Notes: generated by a model not told the origin, from the letters alone. Shown: positions 16,560-25,834, counted from the first letter of the stretch. The stretch: DNA of 64,000 bases from Microbacterium testaceum StLB037 (GCF_000202635.1 NC_015125.1:2728001-2792000), one strand, 5' to 3'. A program made the numbers and translations.

Positions 16560-19091
16560 GTGACCCCCCTCCTCGAACACGTGCCCGCCGGTGCCGATCC
16601 GGATGCCGTGTACCTCGGCTTCGTCGAGTGGGCGGCCTCGCGCGGGCTGACGCTCTACCCCGCGCAGGACGAAGCGGTCATCGAGATCGTCTCGGGCGCG
16701 AACGTGATCCTGTCGACCCCGACAGGTACGGGCAAGTCGCTCGTCGCGGTCGCCGCGCACGCGGCATCCCTCTCCCGGGGCGGCCGCACCTACTACACGG
16801 CGCCGATCAAGGCGCTCGTGAGCGAGAAGTTCTTCGCGCTCGTCGACATCTTCGGCGCCGAGAACGTCGGGATGGTCACGGGCGACTCCTCCGTCAACGC
16901 CGACGCTCCGATCATCTGCTGCACCGCGGAGATCCTCGCCAACCTCGCGCTGCGCCAGGGGGCGGATGCCGAGGTCGACCAGGTGGTGATGGACGAGTTC
17001 CACTACTACGGCGAAGCCGACCGCGGGTGGGCGTGGCAAGTGCCGCTGCTGCTGCTGAACCGGGCGCAGTTCATCCTCATGTCGGCGACGCTCGGCGACG
17101 TCGAGGACATCGCCGACGACCTCTCGCGCCGGACCGGTCGGCCGACCGCCCGCGTGACCGGGGTCGAGCGACCGGTGCCCCTGCACTTCGAGTACGCGCG
17201 CACCCCCGTGCACGAGACGGTGCAGGAGCTTCTCGACACCAAGCAGGCGCCCATCTACGTCGTGCACTTCTCGCAGGCCGCGGCGATGGAGCGGGCGCAG
17301 GCGCTGTCGTCGATCCGCATCATCGGGCGCGAGCAGCGCGACGAGATCGCCGAGGCGATCGGCGGCTTCCGATTCACCACCGGGTTCGGCAAGACCCTGT
17401 CGCGCTACGTCCGCGCCGGAATCGGCGTGCACCACGCCGGGATGCTGCCGCGGTACCGCCGCCTGGTTGAGACTCTCGCCCAGCGTGGCCTGCTGCGCGT
17501 CATCTGCGGCACCGACACCCTGGGCGTCGGCATCAACGTGCCGATCCGCACCGTGCTGATGACGGCGCTGACCAAGTACGACGGCACGCGCATGCGGCAG
17601 CTGTCCGCGCGAGAGTTCCACCAGATCGCGGGGCGCGCGGGCCGCGCCGGGTACGACACCGCGGGAACGGTCGTCGTCATGGCCCCCGATCACGAGATCG
17701 AGAACGCCGCGCAGATCCTCAAGGCCGGCGACGACCTCAAGAAGCAGAAGAAGATCGTCCGCAAGAAGGCGCCGCAGGGCTTCGTCAACTGGACCGAGCA
17801 GAGCTACGACCGCCTCGTCGCGGCCGAGCCCGAGCCGCTCGTGCCCCAGATGAAGCTCTCGGCCGCGATGCTCATCAACGTCATCGCGCGCGGCGGTAAC
17901 GTGTTCGCCAACGTCCGCTCGCTGGTGTTCGACAACCACGAGCCCCGCGCCCGGCAGTACGAGCTCGCCCGGCGTGCGATCGCGATCTTCCGCACGCTCG
18001 TGCAGGCGGGCGTGGTCGAGGCGGGACCCGATGGCATCCGTCTCACCGTCGATCTGCAGCCGAACTTCGCGCTCAACCAGCCGCTGTCGCCGTTCGCGCT
18101 CGCCGCGATCGAGATGCTCGACCCCGAGGTCGAGCTCGGTAGGGGTCCGGATGCCGCGCCCGCCGGCGGCAGCGTCGGCACGGGGCACTACGCGCTCGAC
18201 GTCGTCAGCGTCATCGAGGCGACGCTCGACGATCCGCGTCCGATCCTGTCGCAGCAGCAGTTCCGCGCCCGCGGGGAAGCCGTCGCGGCGATGAAGCGCG
18301 AAGGCATCGAGTACGACGAGCGTATGGAGCTGCTGGAGGAGATCACCTGGCCGAAGCCCCTCGACGAGCTGCTCGCCCAGGCGTACGAGGTGTTCGCCTC
18401 GAGCCAGCCGTGGATCCGCGACTTCGAGCTGTCGCCCAAGTCGGTCGTGCGCGACATGTACGAGCGGGCGTGCTCCTTCGGAGAGTACGTCTCGCTGTAC
18501 CAGCTCGCCCGCAGCGAGGGCCTGGTGCTGCGCTACCTCAGCGACGCGTACCGGGCGATCCGCCAGACCGTGCCGGTCGACGCGCAGACCCCCGACCTGC
18601 TCGATCTCATCGCGTGGCTCGGCGAGGTCGTGCGCCAGGTCGACTCGAGCCTCGTCGACGAGTGGGAGCAGCTCGTCAACCCGGCCGACGATCCGTCGGC
18701 CCCGGTCGTTCCGCCGGCGCCGCCGTCGATCCTCACCAACCGACGGGCGTTCGTCGTGCTCGTGCGCAACGAGATGTTCCGTCGCGTGCAGCTGGCCGCG
18801 CTGCAAAAGGACGACGAACTGGTCGAACTCGATCCCGACGTCGACTGGCCGGGAGTTCTCGATCGCTACTTCGACGAGCACGACGCGATCGGCACCGGGG
18901 GAGCGGCCCGATCGTCAGCTCTCGTCGAGATCGACGAGTCCGCCGCCTCCGAGCGCGTCTGGCGGGTCGAGCAGACGATCGACGATCCCGCGGGAGACCA
19001 CGACTGGCGCATCCGGGCCGAGGTCGATCTCGCCGCCAGCGAGGAGGAGGGCACGGCGATCGTGCGCGTCACCGAGGTTCTGCGGCTCTGA
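16560..19091 (+). CDS. DEAD/DEAH-box superfamily 2 helicase with DUF3516
   Basis: An 843-residue helicase. RecA-like domain 1 has Walker A STPTGTGKSLVA (about residue 56) and motif II MDEFHYY. Motif III is MSATLGD. Domain 2 has VHHAGMLPRYR, GTDTLGVGINVP and the arginine motif QIAGRAGRAGYD. The C-terminal 430 residues match the DUF3516 layout found in actinobacterial RNA-helicase-like proteins. Motif II DEFH, rather than DEAD or DEAH, is normal for this group. A GTG start lies 6 bases after a GAGGCT box, suggesting leaderless translation. Confidence 0.92.
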   Translation: MTPLLEHVPAGADPDAVYLGFVEWAASRGLTLYPAQDEAVIEIVSGANVILSTPTGTGKSLVAVAAHAASLSRGGRTYYTAPIKALVSEKFFALVDIFGAENVGMVTGDSSVNADAPIICCTAEILANLALRQGADAEVDQVVMDEFHYYGEADRGWAWQVPLLLLNRAQFILMSATLGDVEDIADDLSRRTGRPTARVTGVERPVPLHFEYARTPVHETVQELLDTKQAPIYVVHFSQAAAMERAQALSSIRIIGREQRDEIAEAIGGFRFTTGFGKTLSRYVRAGIGVHHAGMLPRYRRLVETLAQRGLLRVICGTDTLGVGINVPIRTVLMTALTKYDGTRMRQLSAREFHQIAGRAGRAGYDTAGTVVVMAPDHEIENAAQILKAGDDLKKQKKIVRKKAPQGFVNWTEQSYDRLVAAEPEPLVPQMKLSAAMLINVIARGGNVFANVRSLVFDNHEPRARQYELARRAIAIFRTLVQAGVVEAGPDGIRLTVDLQPNFALNQPLSPFALAAIEMLDPEVELGRGPDAAPAGGSVGTGHYALDVVSVIEATLDDPRPILSQQQFRARGEAVAAMKREGIEYDERMELLEEITWPKPLDELLAQAYEVFASSQPWIRDFELSPKSVVRDMYERACSFGEYVSLYQLARSEGLVLRYLSDAYRAIRQTVPVDAQTPDLLDLIAWLGEVVRQVDSSLVDEWEQLVNPADDPSAPVVPPAPPSILTNRRAFVVLVRNEMFRRVQLAALQKDDELVELDPDVDWPGVLDRYFDEHDAIGTGGAARSSALVEIDESAASERVWRVEQTIDDPAGDHDWRIRAEVDLAASEEEGTAIVRVTEVLRL

Positions 19092-19211
19092 CGCCTCCTC
19101 CCCACCCGGTGTCGGGGTGAAATTCCTCCCCCGCGCGCCGATCGTCGTGCCGGTGAGGGCTCGCCCCTGTCTACAGTCGGATGCACCACCTCGCGCACGA
19201 ACGGAGTCGAC

Positions 19212-19676
19212 ATGGAGTCCCTTCCCCTGATCGCCACCGCCGTGGGTCTCGTGGTGACCATCTCGACCACGATCCTCGGCGGCACCAAATGGATGATCGT
19301 GAGGATGGAGGAGCGGACGGACCGGCGTTTCATCGAATCCGATCGTCGTACCGACCAACGGTTCGTTCGCCTCGAGAAGCACCTCGACGAGCGGTTCACG
19401 CGGGTGGATCAGCGGTTCGAGCAGGTGGACAGGCGGTTCGAGCAGGTCGATAAGCGATTCGAGCAGGTCGATAAGCGGTTCGAGCAGGTCGATAAGCGGT
19501 TCGAGCAGGTCGATAAGCGGTTCGAACAGGTGGATGAGCAGTTCGTGCAGGTCGCGCAGAGATTCGCGCAGGTCGACGAGCAGTTGCGATCCGTCGTCTC
19601 ATCCGTGACGGAACTCAAGATCGCCGTTGCTCGGCTCGAGGGCCCGCACCCGCCGTTCCTCATCGCGCGCGGCTGA
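19212..19676 (+). CDS. Membrane-anchored coiled-coil protein with perfect heptad repeats
   Basis: A 154-residue protein. An N-terminal membrane segment (about residues 5-24) is followed by a charged stretch and nine heptads related to RFEQVDK (residues 61-123), encoded by near-identical 21-bp repeats. It ends with a short heptad-like region ELKIAVARLEG. This is a long parallel coiled coil projecting from the membrane into the cytoplasm or outside, the side being undetermined. No family name can be given with confidence. The repeat tract is a candidate for copy-number variation between strains. Confidence 0.8.
   Translation: MESLPLIATAVGLVVTISTTILGGTKWMIVRMEERTDRRFIESDRRTDQRFVRLEKHLDERFTRVDQRFEQVDRRFEQVDKRFEQVDKRFEQVDKRFEQVDKRFEQVDEQFVQVAQRFAQVDEQLRSVVSSVTELKIAVARLEGPHPPFLIARG
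19392..19580 (+). repeat. Nine in-frame 21-bp tandem repeats
   Basis: Units start at 19392, 19413, 19434, 19455, 19476, 19497, 19518, 19539 and 19560. The four central units (19434-19517) are identical except for one base (CGATTC in place of CGGTTC at 19455). The outer units have diverged. Each encodes one heptad of the coiled-coil protein, so unit gain or loss keeps the frame. Confidence 0.93.
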
Positions 19677-19727
19677 CCCTCGACGGGCCCACGGACCGGC
19701 ACCGCGTGCGGCCGGACCCTCGCACGA

Positions 19728-19767
19728 ACACCGGATGCCGAAGCCCTGGGGCCCCGGCATCCGGTGT
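19728..19767. terminator. Inverted repeat, probable shared terminator
   Basis: Thirteen-base arms (ACACCGGATGCCG and its complement) around a 14-base loop, between the convergent coiled-coil gene and dps. There is no T-run on either side, so it may be a factor-assisted or bidirectional terminator. Confidence 0.6.
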
Positions 19768-19779
19768 GGTGGTCGCTGC

Positions 19780-20340
19780 TTACGACTTGCGGGCGACGCG
19801 ATTCTCGGCGCTGACCATCCACGACAGCTGCTCGAGGCGCTCGAGCACGCCGTGCAGGATGTCGGCGCTCGTGGGGTCTTCCTCGTCGACGTCGTCGTGC
19901 ACGTCGCGGACGGTGCCGACGACCGCGTCGAGGCGCTCGGTGATGAGGTCGATGACCTCTGCCGTGTCGACCTCGCCCTGCGGGAACTCCGGAAGGGTGG
20001 TCGTCTCGGCGACCGTGTCGCTCCGGCCGTCGGGGAGCGCGTGCAGAGCGCGCATGCGCTCGGCGACCTCGTCGCCGAACTCGCGGGCCGCGTCGATGAT
20101 CTCGTCGAGCTGGAGGTGGGTGTCGCGGAAGTTCTTGCCGACGACGTTCCAGTGCGCCTGCTTGCCCTGGATCGACAGTTCGATCAGGTCGACGAGGACC
20201 GCCTGGAGGCTGTCGGTCAGCTTCTCCGACGCCTGGAAGCCCTTCTCGGCGTTCTGCTCGTCGGTCGTCTCGGGTCCGCTGCCGCCGCGCGCGGGGCGGC
20301 GACGGTTCTTGGTCGGGGTGTCCTTGGTCGTCGTGGACAT
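19780..20340 (-). CDS. dps: Dps-family DNA-binding ferritin
   Basis: Forms a dodecameric shell that oxidises and stores iron and protects DNA under stress. It is 186 residues long with a Lys/Arg-rich disordered N-terminus (residues 1-35), which could bind DNA. The ferroxidase motif is KQAHWNVVGKNFRDTHLQLDEIID split over the intersubunit site: the key His, Asp and Glu are in AHWN, QLDE and the following GDEVAER. A GAAAGGA ribosome site lies before the ATG. The upstream region carries the two-block motif shared with other stress-type genes here. Confidence 0.93.
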   Translation of the reverse strand: MSTTTKDTPTKNRRRPARGGSGPETTDEQNAEKGFQASEKLTDSLQAVLVDLIELSIQGKQAHWNVVGKNFRDTHLQLDEIIDAAREFGDEVAERMRALHALPDGRSDTVAETTTLPEFPQGEVDTAEVIDLITERLDAVVGTVRDVHDDVDEEDPTSADILHGVLERLEQLSWMVSAENRVARKS

Positions 20341-20369
20341 GCACGTTCCTTTCACTCGCGGTGCCTCCG

Positions 20370-20407
20370 ACGTTAGATCGCCGCCGCTCCCGCGGGGCGG
20401 GGGTTGT
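20370..20407 (-). promoter_or_regulatory. Putative two-block promoter of dps
   Basis: On the minus strand, an ACAACCC block (20407-20401) is followed after 24 bases by CTAACGT (20376-20370), which sits 29 bases upstream of the dps ATG. The same pair of blocks with 24-28 base spacing occurs before four other genes in the window. The second block is a plausible -10 element. Confidence 0.5.
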
Positions 20408-20542
20408 GCGTCGCTGGGCATCGCGGTAACCGCTTCGGCGTCTAGGGGTTTCGGCGGGTAACGCGCCCGACGCGCGACAACACCCGAGGGCGTATGGAAC
20501 CATGCGTTCAGACCGGGGGCGGTCCCCGGGGGACACGAGCAT

Positions 20543-22213
20543 ATGAGCGACGAAGCCGACGAGCTCGACCGGGCGTGGATCGACGCCGAGCACACGCTCC
20601 TCGCCGTGTTCGCGGGTGATGCCCGCGCCCACCTGCGTGTTCTCGAGGCCCGGCGGGACGGCGCGGAGTCGGACACCGCGCGCGCGGTATGGGGCGTGGC
20701 GGCGGCGATGGCAGCGGTCATCGCGTGTCGCTTCGACGAGGCATCCGTTCATGCCGATCGCGCGCTCCGATCGGCGACAGACCCCGCCTCCGCCGAGCAC
20801 CGGCTCGCGGCGGCGGCCGTGTCGATGACCGACGCGATGTCGGGGGCGCAGCACGATCAGGGAGCCCGGCCCGATCCGCCGCTCCCGGACGACGCCGGAC
20901 GCGGCGCCCTGCTCGTCCGCTACCTGCGGGCCGAGGCCGCTCTCAGCTCGGGGGCCTTCGACGTCGCAGACGCTCTGATCGCCGACGCCGGGCTCGAGCC
21001 CGGGCAGGTGGTCGCCCCGAAGGCGCCGCCGGACGCCCCCGTGGACGGTGCCGCCCTCACCCTGCAGCTGCTGTGGGCGCGCAGCAGCGCCTTCCACGGC
21101 CGGGCGGCACGGGTGCGGGCGATCCACGACGGCATCCAGGCCCGCTCGGCGGACGTGCCGCCGCGCGCCCACCTCGTCTTCCTGGCGATCGGATGCTACG
21201 GCGCCGCTCTCGCCGCGGATCGTGACCGCGCCTCCGCCCTGGCGGACGTCGTCCTCCACCGGGCACGCCGCGACGTCAACTACCTCTCGGTCGGCTCGTG
21301 CATCTACGTCGGGTGGGCGCTGCGCGCCCTGGGACAGGTCCAGCGCGCCGCGGCGCTCCTGGTCGCCGCCGCCGGACCCGACCTCCACCACTGCAAGATC
21401 TGGGACCGCGCGTTCATCTCCGAGGTGCTGGTCGAAGCGGCGCTCGAACGCGGGGACCGGTACGGCGCCGCCGTGATCGTCGATCGCGCGACGTCCCTTC
21501 AGCGGTATCCCGTCGCGGCCTCGGCGGTGACCCGCGCGAGAGGCGCCATGGCCCGCTCGGACGGCCTGGACGATCGCGCGAAGGGTCTGGCTTCGGCGGC
21601 GGTCTTGCTCGATCAGCGCGCGGGAGCTGCGACGGAGGTCCTCCGCGGCCGTCTGCTCGAAGCCGAGGCGTTGCTCGGCACCGACCCGGTCGAGGCGGCA
21701 CGGATGCTCGAGACCGTCGCGACCGAGGCCGACGCCGCCGGCAACGAGTCGTTGCGCCGCCACGCGGCGCAGAAGTGGCGCGCCCTGCAGCAGCGCACGT
21801 CGGGTCTCGTTGCGGGGACCGCCGTGATGACGGCGCGTCAGCGCGAGGTCGTCGCCCTCGTCGCGGAGGGGCACAGCAACACCGCGATCGCGCAGGTCCT
21901 CTTCCTGTCGGCGCGGACCGTTCAGACGCATGTCTCCGACCTGCTGCGCATCACCGGGGCTCGCTCGCGCGCCGAGGTCGCCGCGTTGGCGGCGCCCGGT
22001 TCGACCTCCGCAATGATCGCGCTCACTCCCCGGCAACGCGAGATCGCCCGGCTCATCGCTCGCGGGCTGCGCAACAGCGAGATCGCCCGCGTCCTCTCGG
22101 TGAGCGACAAGACGGTCGAGAACCACGTCTCCGAGATCCTGCGCCGGCTCGGACGGCGATCGCGCGCGGGGATCGCGGGGCTGGCCGCCGCCGGTGAGGC
22201 GCCGCTTCCGTAG
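20543..22213 (+). CDS. Transcriptional regulator with two C-terminal LuxR-type HTH domains
   Basis: A 556-residue cytoplasmic protein. Residues 1-420 are Ala-rich helices resembling the TPR-like region of LAL/MalT-type regulators, but there is no Walker motif or ATPase domain. Two LuxR HTH domains follow in tandem: the first at about 429-484 (MTARQREVVALVAEGHSNTA, RTVQTHVSDLLRITG) and the second at about 491-548 (LTPRQREIARLIARGLRNSE, KTVENHVSEILRRLG). Two intact copies in one chain are unusual. ATG 20543 has only a weak ribosome site. It is divergent from dps and upstream of the GH15 gene. Confidence 0.88.
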   Translation: MSDEADELDRAWIDAEHTLLAVFAGDARAHLRVLEARRDGAESDTARAVWGVAAAMAAVIACRFDEASVHADRALRSATDPASAEHRLAAAAVSMTDAMSGAQHDQGARPDPPLPDDAGRGALLVRYLRAEAALSSGAFDVADALIADAGLEPGQVVAPKAPPDAPVDGAALTLQLLWARSSAFHGRAARVRAIHDGIQARSADVPPRAHLVFLAIGCYGAALAADRDRASALADVVLHRARRDVNYLSVGSCIYVGWALRALGQVQRAAALLVAAAGPDLHHCKIWDRAFISEVLVEAALERGDRYGAAVIVDRATSLQRYPVAASAVTRARGAMARSDGLDDRAKGLASAAVLLDQRAGAATEVLRGRLLEAEALLGTDPVEAARMLETVATEADAAGNESLRRHAAQKWRALQQRTSGLVAGTAVMTARQREVVALVAEGHSNTAIAQVLFLSARTVQTHVSDLLRITGARSRAEVAALAAPGSTSAMIALTPRQREIARLIARGLRNSEIARVLSVSDKTVENHVSEILRRLGRRSRAGIAGLAAAGEAPLP

Positions 22214-22275
22214 CCGCTCGCCCCGAAATCGACAACCCCGGCACATCGGCGGCTGGGCGTTCTTAGCGTGGAGCC

Positions 22276-24084
22276 GTGTCCTCCACTCCGTTCCCGCCGT
22301 CTCCGCCCCTGCGCGACTACGCCGCGATCGGCGACGGGCGAACGGTCGCGCTGATCGGGCGCGACGGGTCGATCGACTGGTTGCCCCTGCCCAACATCCA
22401 CTCGCGGCCGGTCTTCGCGCGGCTCGTGGACGAGTCGGCCGGCGGATGCATCCGACTCGCGCCCGTGGGAGAGTACGAGGTCACCCGCCGCTACCTTCCC
22501 CGCACGAACGTCCTCGAGACCACCTTCACCACCGCGAGCGGCGTCGCGACATTGACGGATGCCATGGTGACCGGTATCGCCGGCCGCCTCCCGTGGGCGG
22601 AACTCGCGCGCCGCGTCGAGGGCGTGAAGGGCGAGGTCGAATTCGCGTGGTGCGTCCAGCCGGGGACGATGCTGCGCTCGGCAGCGCCGTGGACCGAGCG
22701 CATCGACGGCTTCTCGGTCATGCGCATCGGACACGTCTCTCTCGCCGTGGTCGGCCACGAGCACGGCATCCACGGAGAACCGGATGCCGGGAACGAGAGC
22801 ATCGAGGGCGGCTTCACGACGTCGAAGGGCTCGCGCCACCTGCTCGTCCTCGCCGCCACCGAGGGGGAGCCGCTCCGCATTCCCGACGCGCAGAACGTCG
22901 ACCGCGGGATCGATCGCACCGTCGACGGCTGGAAGATGTGGTCGGACGAGTTCTCGTACGACGGGCCGTGGGCGGATGACGTGCAGCGCAGCGCCCTCGC
23001 CCTGAAGCTGCTGCTCTTCAGCCCGACCGGTGCGATCGCGGCGGCGGCGACGACCTCGCTGCCCGAGAACCCCCGCGGCGGGAAGAACTGGGACTACCGC
23101 TACGCCTGGGTGCGCGACCTCGCCTACACCGCTCACGCGTGGGTCGGCTTCGGTCTGCGCGAAGAGACCCACGCGGCGATCTCGTGGCTGCTGCGCACGA
23201 TCCGCAAGAACGGCCCCGAGGTGCAGGTGATGTACACCCTCGACGGCGACGCCGAGATCGGCCTCGAGAAGCACGACGTCCCGGGCTGGAACGGCTCGCA
23301 GCCGGTGGTCACCGGAAACCCCGCCCAGGGGCAGCTGCAACTCGGCGTGTACGGCGACCTCATCGCGCTGTGCCGCACCTACGTCGAGGCGGGGAACCGC
23401 CTCGACATCCAGACCGGCCGCCTGCTCGCCGATGTCGCCGACCGCACGTGCGACCTCTGGCGACGCGAGGATTCGGGCATGTGGGAGTTGCCGGAACTCC
23501 GCCACTACACCTCGTCGAAGATGGGCTGCTGGAAGGCCCTCGACGATGCGCAGTGGCTCGCACAGGGCGGGCACATCCCCGACAACGGCGACCGCTGGCG
23601 CGCCGAGCGCGACCGCATCCATCGCTGGGTCGAGGAGCGCTGCTGGTCCGAAGAGCTCCAGGCGTACACGCTCGCCCCGGGAAGCGAGGACCTCGACGCC
23701 TCGGTGCTCCTGCACGCGCCCACCGGCTTCGACCGCGGGGAACGCATGTCGAAGACCCTGGATGCCATCACCGAGCGCCTCGGCACCGAGAACCACCTCG
23801 TCTACCGCTACACGGGCATGGACCAGGAGGAGCAGACCTTCGTCGCCTGCGCCTTCTGGCGAGCCACCGCTCTCGCCTGCGTCGGTCGGCACGCGGAGGC
23901 GATCGAGGCGATGGACGCGCTCGTCGCGCAGGCGAACGACGTCGGCATCTATTCCGAGATGATCGCCGAGTCCGACGGGGCGTTCTGGGGCAACCTCCCC
24001 CAGGCCCTCAGCCACCTCGCTCTCATCAACGCCGCCCTCGTCATCCGCGATGTCGTGGATGCCGATGAGCTCGGTGGCCGTTGA
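22276..24084 (+). CDS. Glycoside hydrolase family 15 protein (glucoamylase/trehalase-like)
   Basis: A 602-residue cytoplasmic enzyme predicted to release glucose from an alpha-glucoside. The N-terminal beta-sandwich (about 10-210) opens with YAAIGDGRTVALIGRDGSIDW, the hallmark of trehalase-like GH15 proteins. The (alpha/alpha)6 barrel (about 225-590) contains KNWDYRYAWVRDLAYT, and the catalytic acids are expected in the barrel region ending FWGNLPQALSHLALI. No signal peptide. A GTG start follows TAGCGT by 6 bases (leaderless type). Actinobacterial homologues include trehalases, but the substrate is not settled by sequence. Confidence 0.9.
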   Translation: MSSTPFPPSPPLRDYAAIGDGRTVALIGRDGSIDWLPLPNIHSRPVFARLVDESAGGCIRLAPVGEYEVTRRYLPRTNVLETTFTTASGVATLTDAMVTGIAGRLPWAELARRVEGVKGEVEFAWCVQPGTMLRSAAPWTERIDGFSVMRIGHVSLAVVGHEHGIHGEPDAGNESIEGGFTTSKGSRHLLVLAATEGEPLRIPDAQNVDRGIDRTVDGWKMWSDEFSYDGPWADDVQRSALALKLLLFSPTGAIAAAATTSLPENPRGGKNWDYRYAWVRDLAYTAHAWVGFGLREETHAAISWLLRTIRKNGPEVQVMYTLDGDAEIGLEKHDVPGWNGSQPVVTGNPAQGQLQLGVYGDLIALCRTYVEAGNRLDIQTGRLLADVADRTCDLWRREDSGMWELPELRHYTSSKMGCWKALDDAQWLAQGGHIPDNGDRWRAERDRIHRWVEERCWSEELQAYTLAPGSEDLDASVLLHAPTGFDRGERMSKTLDAITERLGTENHLVYRYTGMDQEEQTFVACAFWRATALACVGRHAEAIEAMDALVAQANDVGIYSEMIAESDGAFWGNLPQALSHLALINAALVIRDVVDADELGGR

Positions 24085-24136
24085 TCCGGCCGGGTGCGTG
24101 ACACCCGGCATCCATCCCCCACCGAAAGGACGTGTC

Positions 24137-25030
24137 ATGAGCACGCAGTACACCTTCACCGACCCCACGAAGCTCTACGCCGACATCGAACCGCAGGCGC
24201 AGGACCAGCCCGAACCGGGCCTCGACGCGAAGCTCACCCCGAAGGCGGCTCTCGGCGAGGACACCTACGTCGGCAGCGAGCGCCTGAAGGGCCGGAAGGC
24301 GCTGATCACCGGCGCCGACTCGGGTATCGGCGCGGCCACCGCGATCGCCTTCGCCCGCGAGGGCGCGTCGGTCGCGATGTCGTACCTGCCCGAGGAGAAG
24401 CAGGATGCCGACCGGATCGCGGGCATCCTCCGCGAGGCCGGGGCCACCGTCGTGCAGATCCCCGGCGACCTGCGCGAGCGCGAGTACGCCACCACGCTGG
24501 TCAAGGAAGCGGTTGAGGGCCTCGGCGGCCTCGACATCGTCGTCAACAACGGCGGCAAGCAGATCTTCAACGAAGACGTCACGACGCTGTCGGACGAGCA
24601 GTTCGACGACACCTTCAAGACCAACGTCTACGCGATGTTCTGGATCTGCAAAGAGGCGGTGCCGCACCTGAAGCCCGGCTCCACGATCATCAACACGACG
24701 TCGATCCAGGCGTATTCGCCGGCGCCGATCCTCGTCGACTACGCCTCGACGAAGTCGACGATCAACACCTTCACCAAGGCGCTCGGTCAGCAGCTGGCGC
24801 CGAAGGGCATCCGGGTGAACGCGGTGGCGCCCGGCCCGATCTGGACGCCGCTGCAGGTCACCGACGGCCAGCCGAACGAGAAGGTCGACGAGTTCGGCGA
24901 GGAGACCCCGCTCGGACGCATGGGTCAGCCCGCAGAGCTCGCCCCGGCGTACGTGTACCTCGCCTCGGCGGAGTCGAGCTACGTGATCGGCGAGACGTTG
25001 AACGTCAACGGCGGAATGCCGACCCCGTAA
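24137..25030 (+). CDS. Short-chain dehydrogenase/reductase (YhdF/YghA-type stress SDR)
   Basis: A 297-residue NAD(P)-dependent oxidoreductase. The N-terminal 45-residue extension (with PTKLYADIEPQAQDQPEPGLD) is typical of general-stress SDRs. The nucleotide motif is TGADSGIGAA, the stabilising NNGG replaces the more usual NNAG, and the catalytic Ser-Tyr-Lys are in TTSIQAYSPAPILVDYASTKS. It ends VIGETLNVNGGMPTP. A GAAAGGA ribosome site precedes the ATG. It follows the GH15 gene by 52 bases and may be cotranscribed. Substrate unknown. Confidence 0.92.
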   Translation: MSTQYTFTDPTKLYADIEPQAQDQPEPGLDAKLTPKAALGEDTYVGSERLKGRKALITGADSGIGAATAIAFAREGASVAMSYLPEEKQDADRIAGILREAGATVVQIPGDLREREYATTLVKEAVEGLGGLDIVVNNGGKQIFNEDVTTLSDEQFDDTFKTNVYAMFWICKEAVPHLKPGSTIINTTSIQAYSPAPILVDYASTKSTINTFTKALGQQLAPKGIRVNAVAPGPIWTPLQVTDGQPNEKVDEFGEETPLGRMGQPAELAPAYVYLASAESSYVIGETLNVNGGMPTP

Positions 25031-25095
25031 GCGCGCGGGGAGGGAGGGGCCGTCGTCCGGGTGCGGGCGGCGGCCCTTCGGCATCCGCGGGTCCC

Positions 25096-25284
25096 GGTCC
25101 CTTCGACAAGCTCAGGGACCTTCGTGCGCGGAGGTGGCTGAGCTTGTCGAAGCCTCCGGTCCCTTCGACGGGCTCAGGGACCTGGGGTGCGGTGGGGGTG
25201 GCTGAGCTTGTCGAAGCCTCCGGTCCCTTCGACGGGCTCAGGGAGCTGGGTTGCGGGGGTGGCTGAGCCTGTCGAAGCCTCCGG
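25096..25284. repeat. Array of CTTCGACAAGCTCAG elements in both orientations
   Basis: Alternating direct and inverted elements between the SDR and GNAT genes. Elements with core TTCGACAAGCTCA or TTCGACGGGCTCA are flanked by GGTCCC and GGGACC arms. Inverted elements with core TGAGCTTGTCGAA have GGTGGC and GCCTCC arms. No gene is seen in the gap 25031-25284. Confidence 0.9.
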
Positions 25285-25746
25285 TCAGAGGAGCGCCTTG
25301 CGGTAGAAGATCTCGCCGTCGGCCGTCTCCTCGGAGCGGTGGTAGCCCTCGCGCTCGTAGAGACGCTGGTTGGCCTCGCTGAGACCGCCCGTGAAGAGCT
25401 CGGCCTCGGTCGCGCCGGCCTCGCGACCCCGATCCTCGACGGCTCCGAGCAGGAGAGTCCCGAGACCCTCGCCCTGCTGGTCGGGGGCGATGGCGAGTCG
25501 GCCGATGAGCAGCAGGTCGCCATCCCGGCGCGCCCGCACCGCGCCGACGATGCGGTGGTCCGTCACCGCCACGCAGCCGAGGTTCTCGACAAGTTCGGCG
25601 CGCAGCTCCTCGAGGGTCTGCGTGAGCGGTGGCATGTCGGGGTCGCCGTAGATGAGTGCCTCGCTCGCGAAGGCGGCGCGCTGGATGGTGAGCACCTCTC
25701 CGGCGTCGTCGGGGGTGATGGGGCGGATGCGGGGGCTGCTGCTCAT
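25285..25746 (-). CDS. GNAT-family N-acetyltransferase
   Basis: A 153-residue acetyltransferase. The core has the strand IVGAVRARRDGDLLLIGRLA, the acetyl-CoA loop PDQQGEGLGTLLLGAVED, and the end ANQRLYEREGYHRSEE, all in standard GNAT order. The target molecule is unknown. ATG 25746 with GGAAAG upstream is preferred. An in-frame ATG at 25773 would add nine residues. It is divergent from the AraC-type regulator gene with an 88-base intergenic region. Confidence 0.88.
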   Translation of the reverse strand: MSSSPRIRPITPDDAGEVLTIQRAAFASEALIYGDPDMPPLTQTLEELRAELVENLGCVAVTDHRIVGAVRARRDGDLLLIGRLAIAPDQQGEGLGTLLLGAVEDRGREAGATEAELFTGGLSEANQRLYEREGYHRSEETADGEIFYRKALL

Positions 25747-25834
25747 GGTCGCTTTCCGAAAGAGGGTGAACAAAAGACGCCGAAACGACGGCGGTCCGAG
25801 ACCGCGAGGTTAACTACGATGGCTGTGGCCAGCT

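Noticed and set aside
16464..18881. An 805-residue open frame on the minus strand opposite the helicase gene
   Set aside because: It is a GC-rich shadow. Composition is dominated by Arg, Asp and Val with no domain, and the plus-strand frame has all helicase motifs.
19392..19580. CRISPR-like tandem repeats
   Set aside because: The 21-bp units are contiguous with no spacers, lie inside a coding frame and encode heptads. No cas gene is nearby.
19409..22246. A 945-residue minus-strand open frame covering dps and the double-LuxR gene
   Set aside because: It includes the dps region in the wrong frame, reads low-complexity protein, and conflicts with two well-supported genes.
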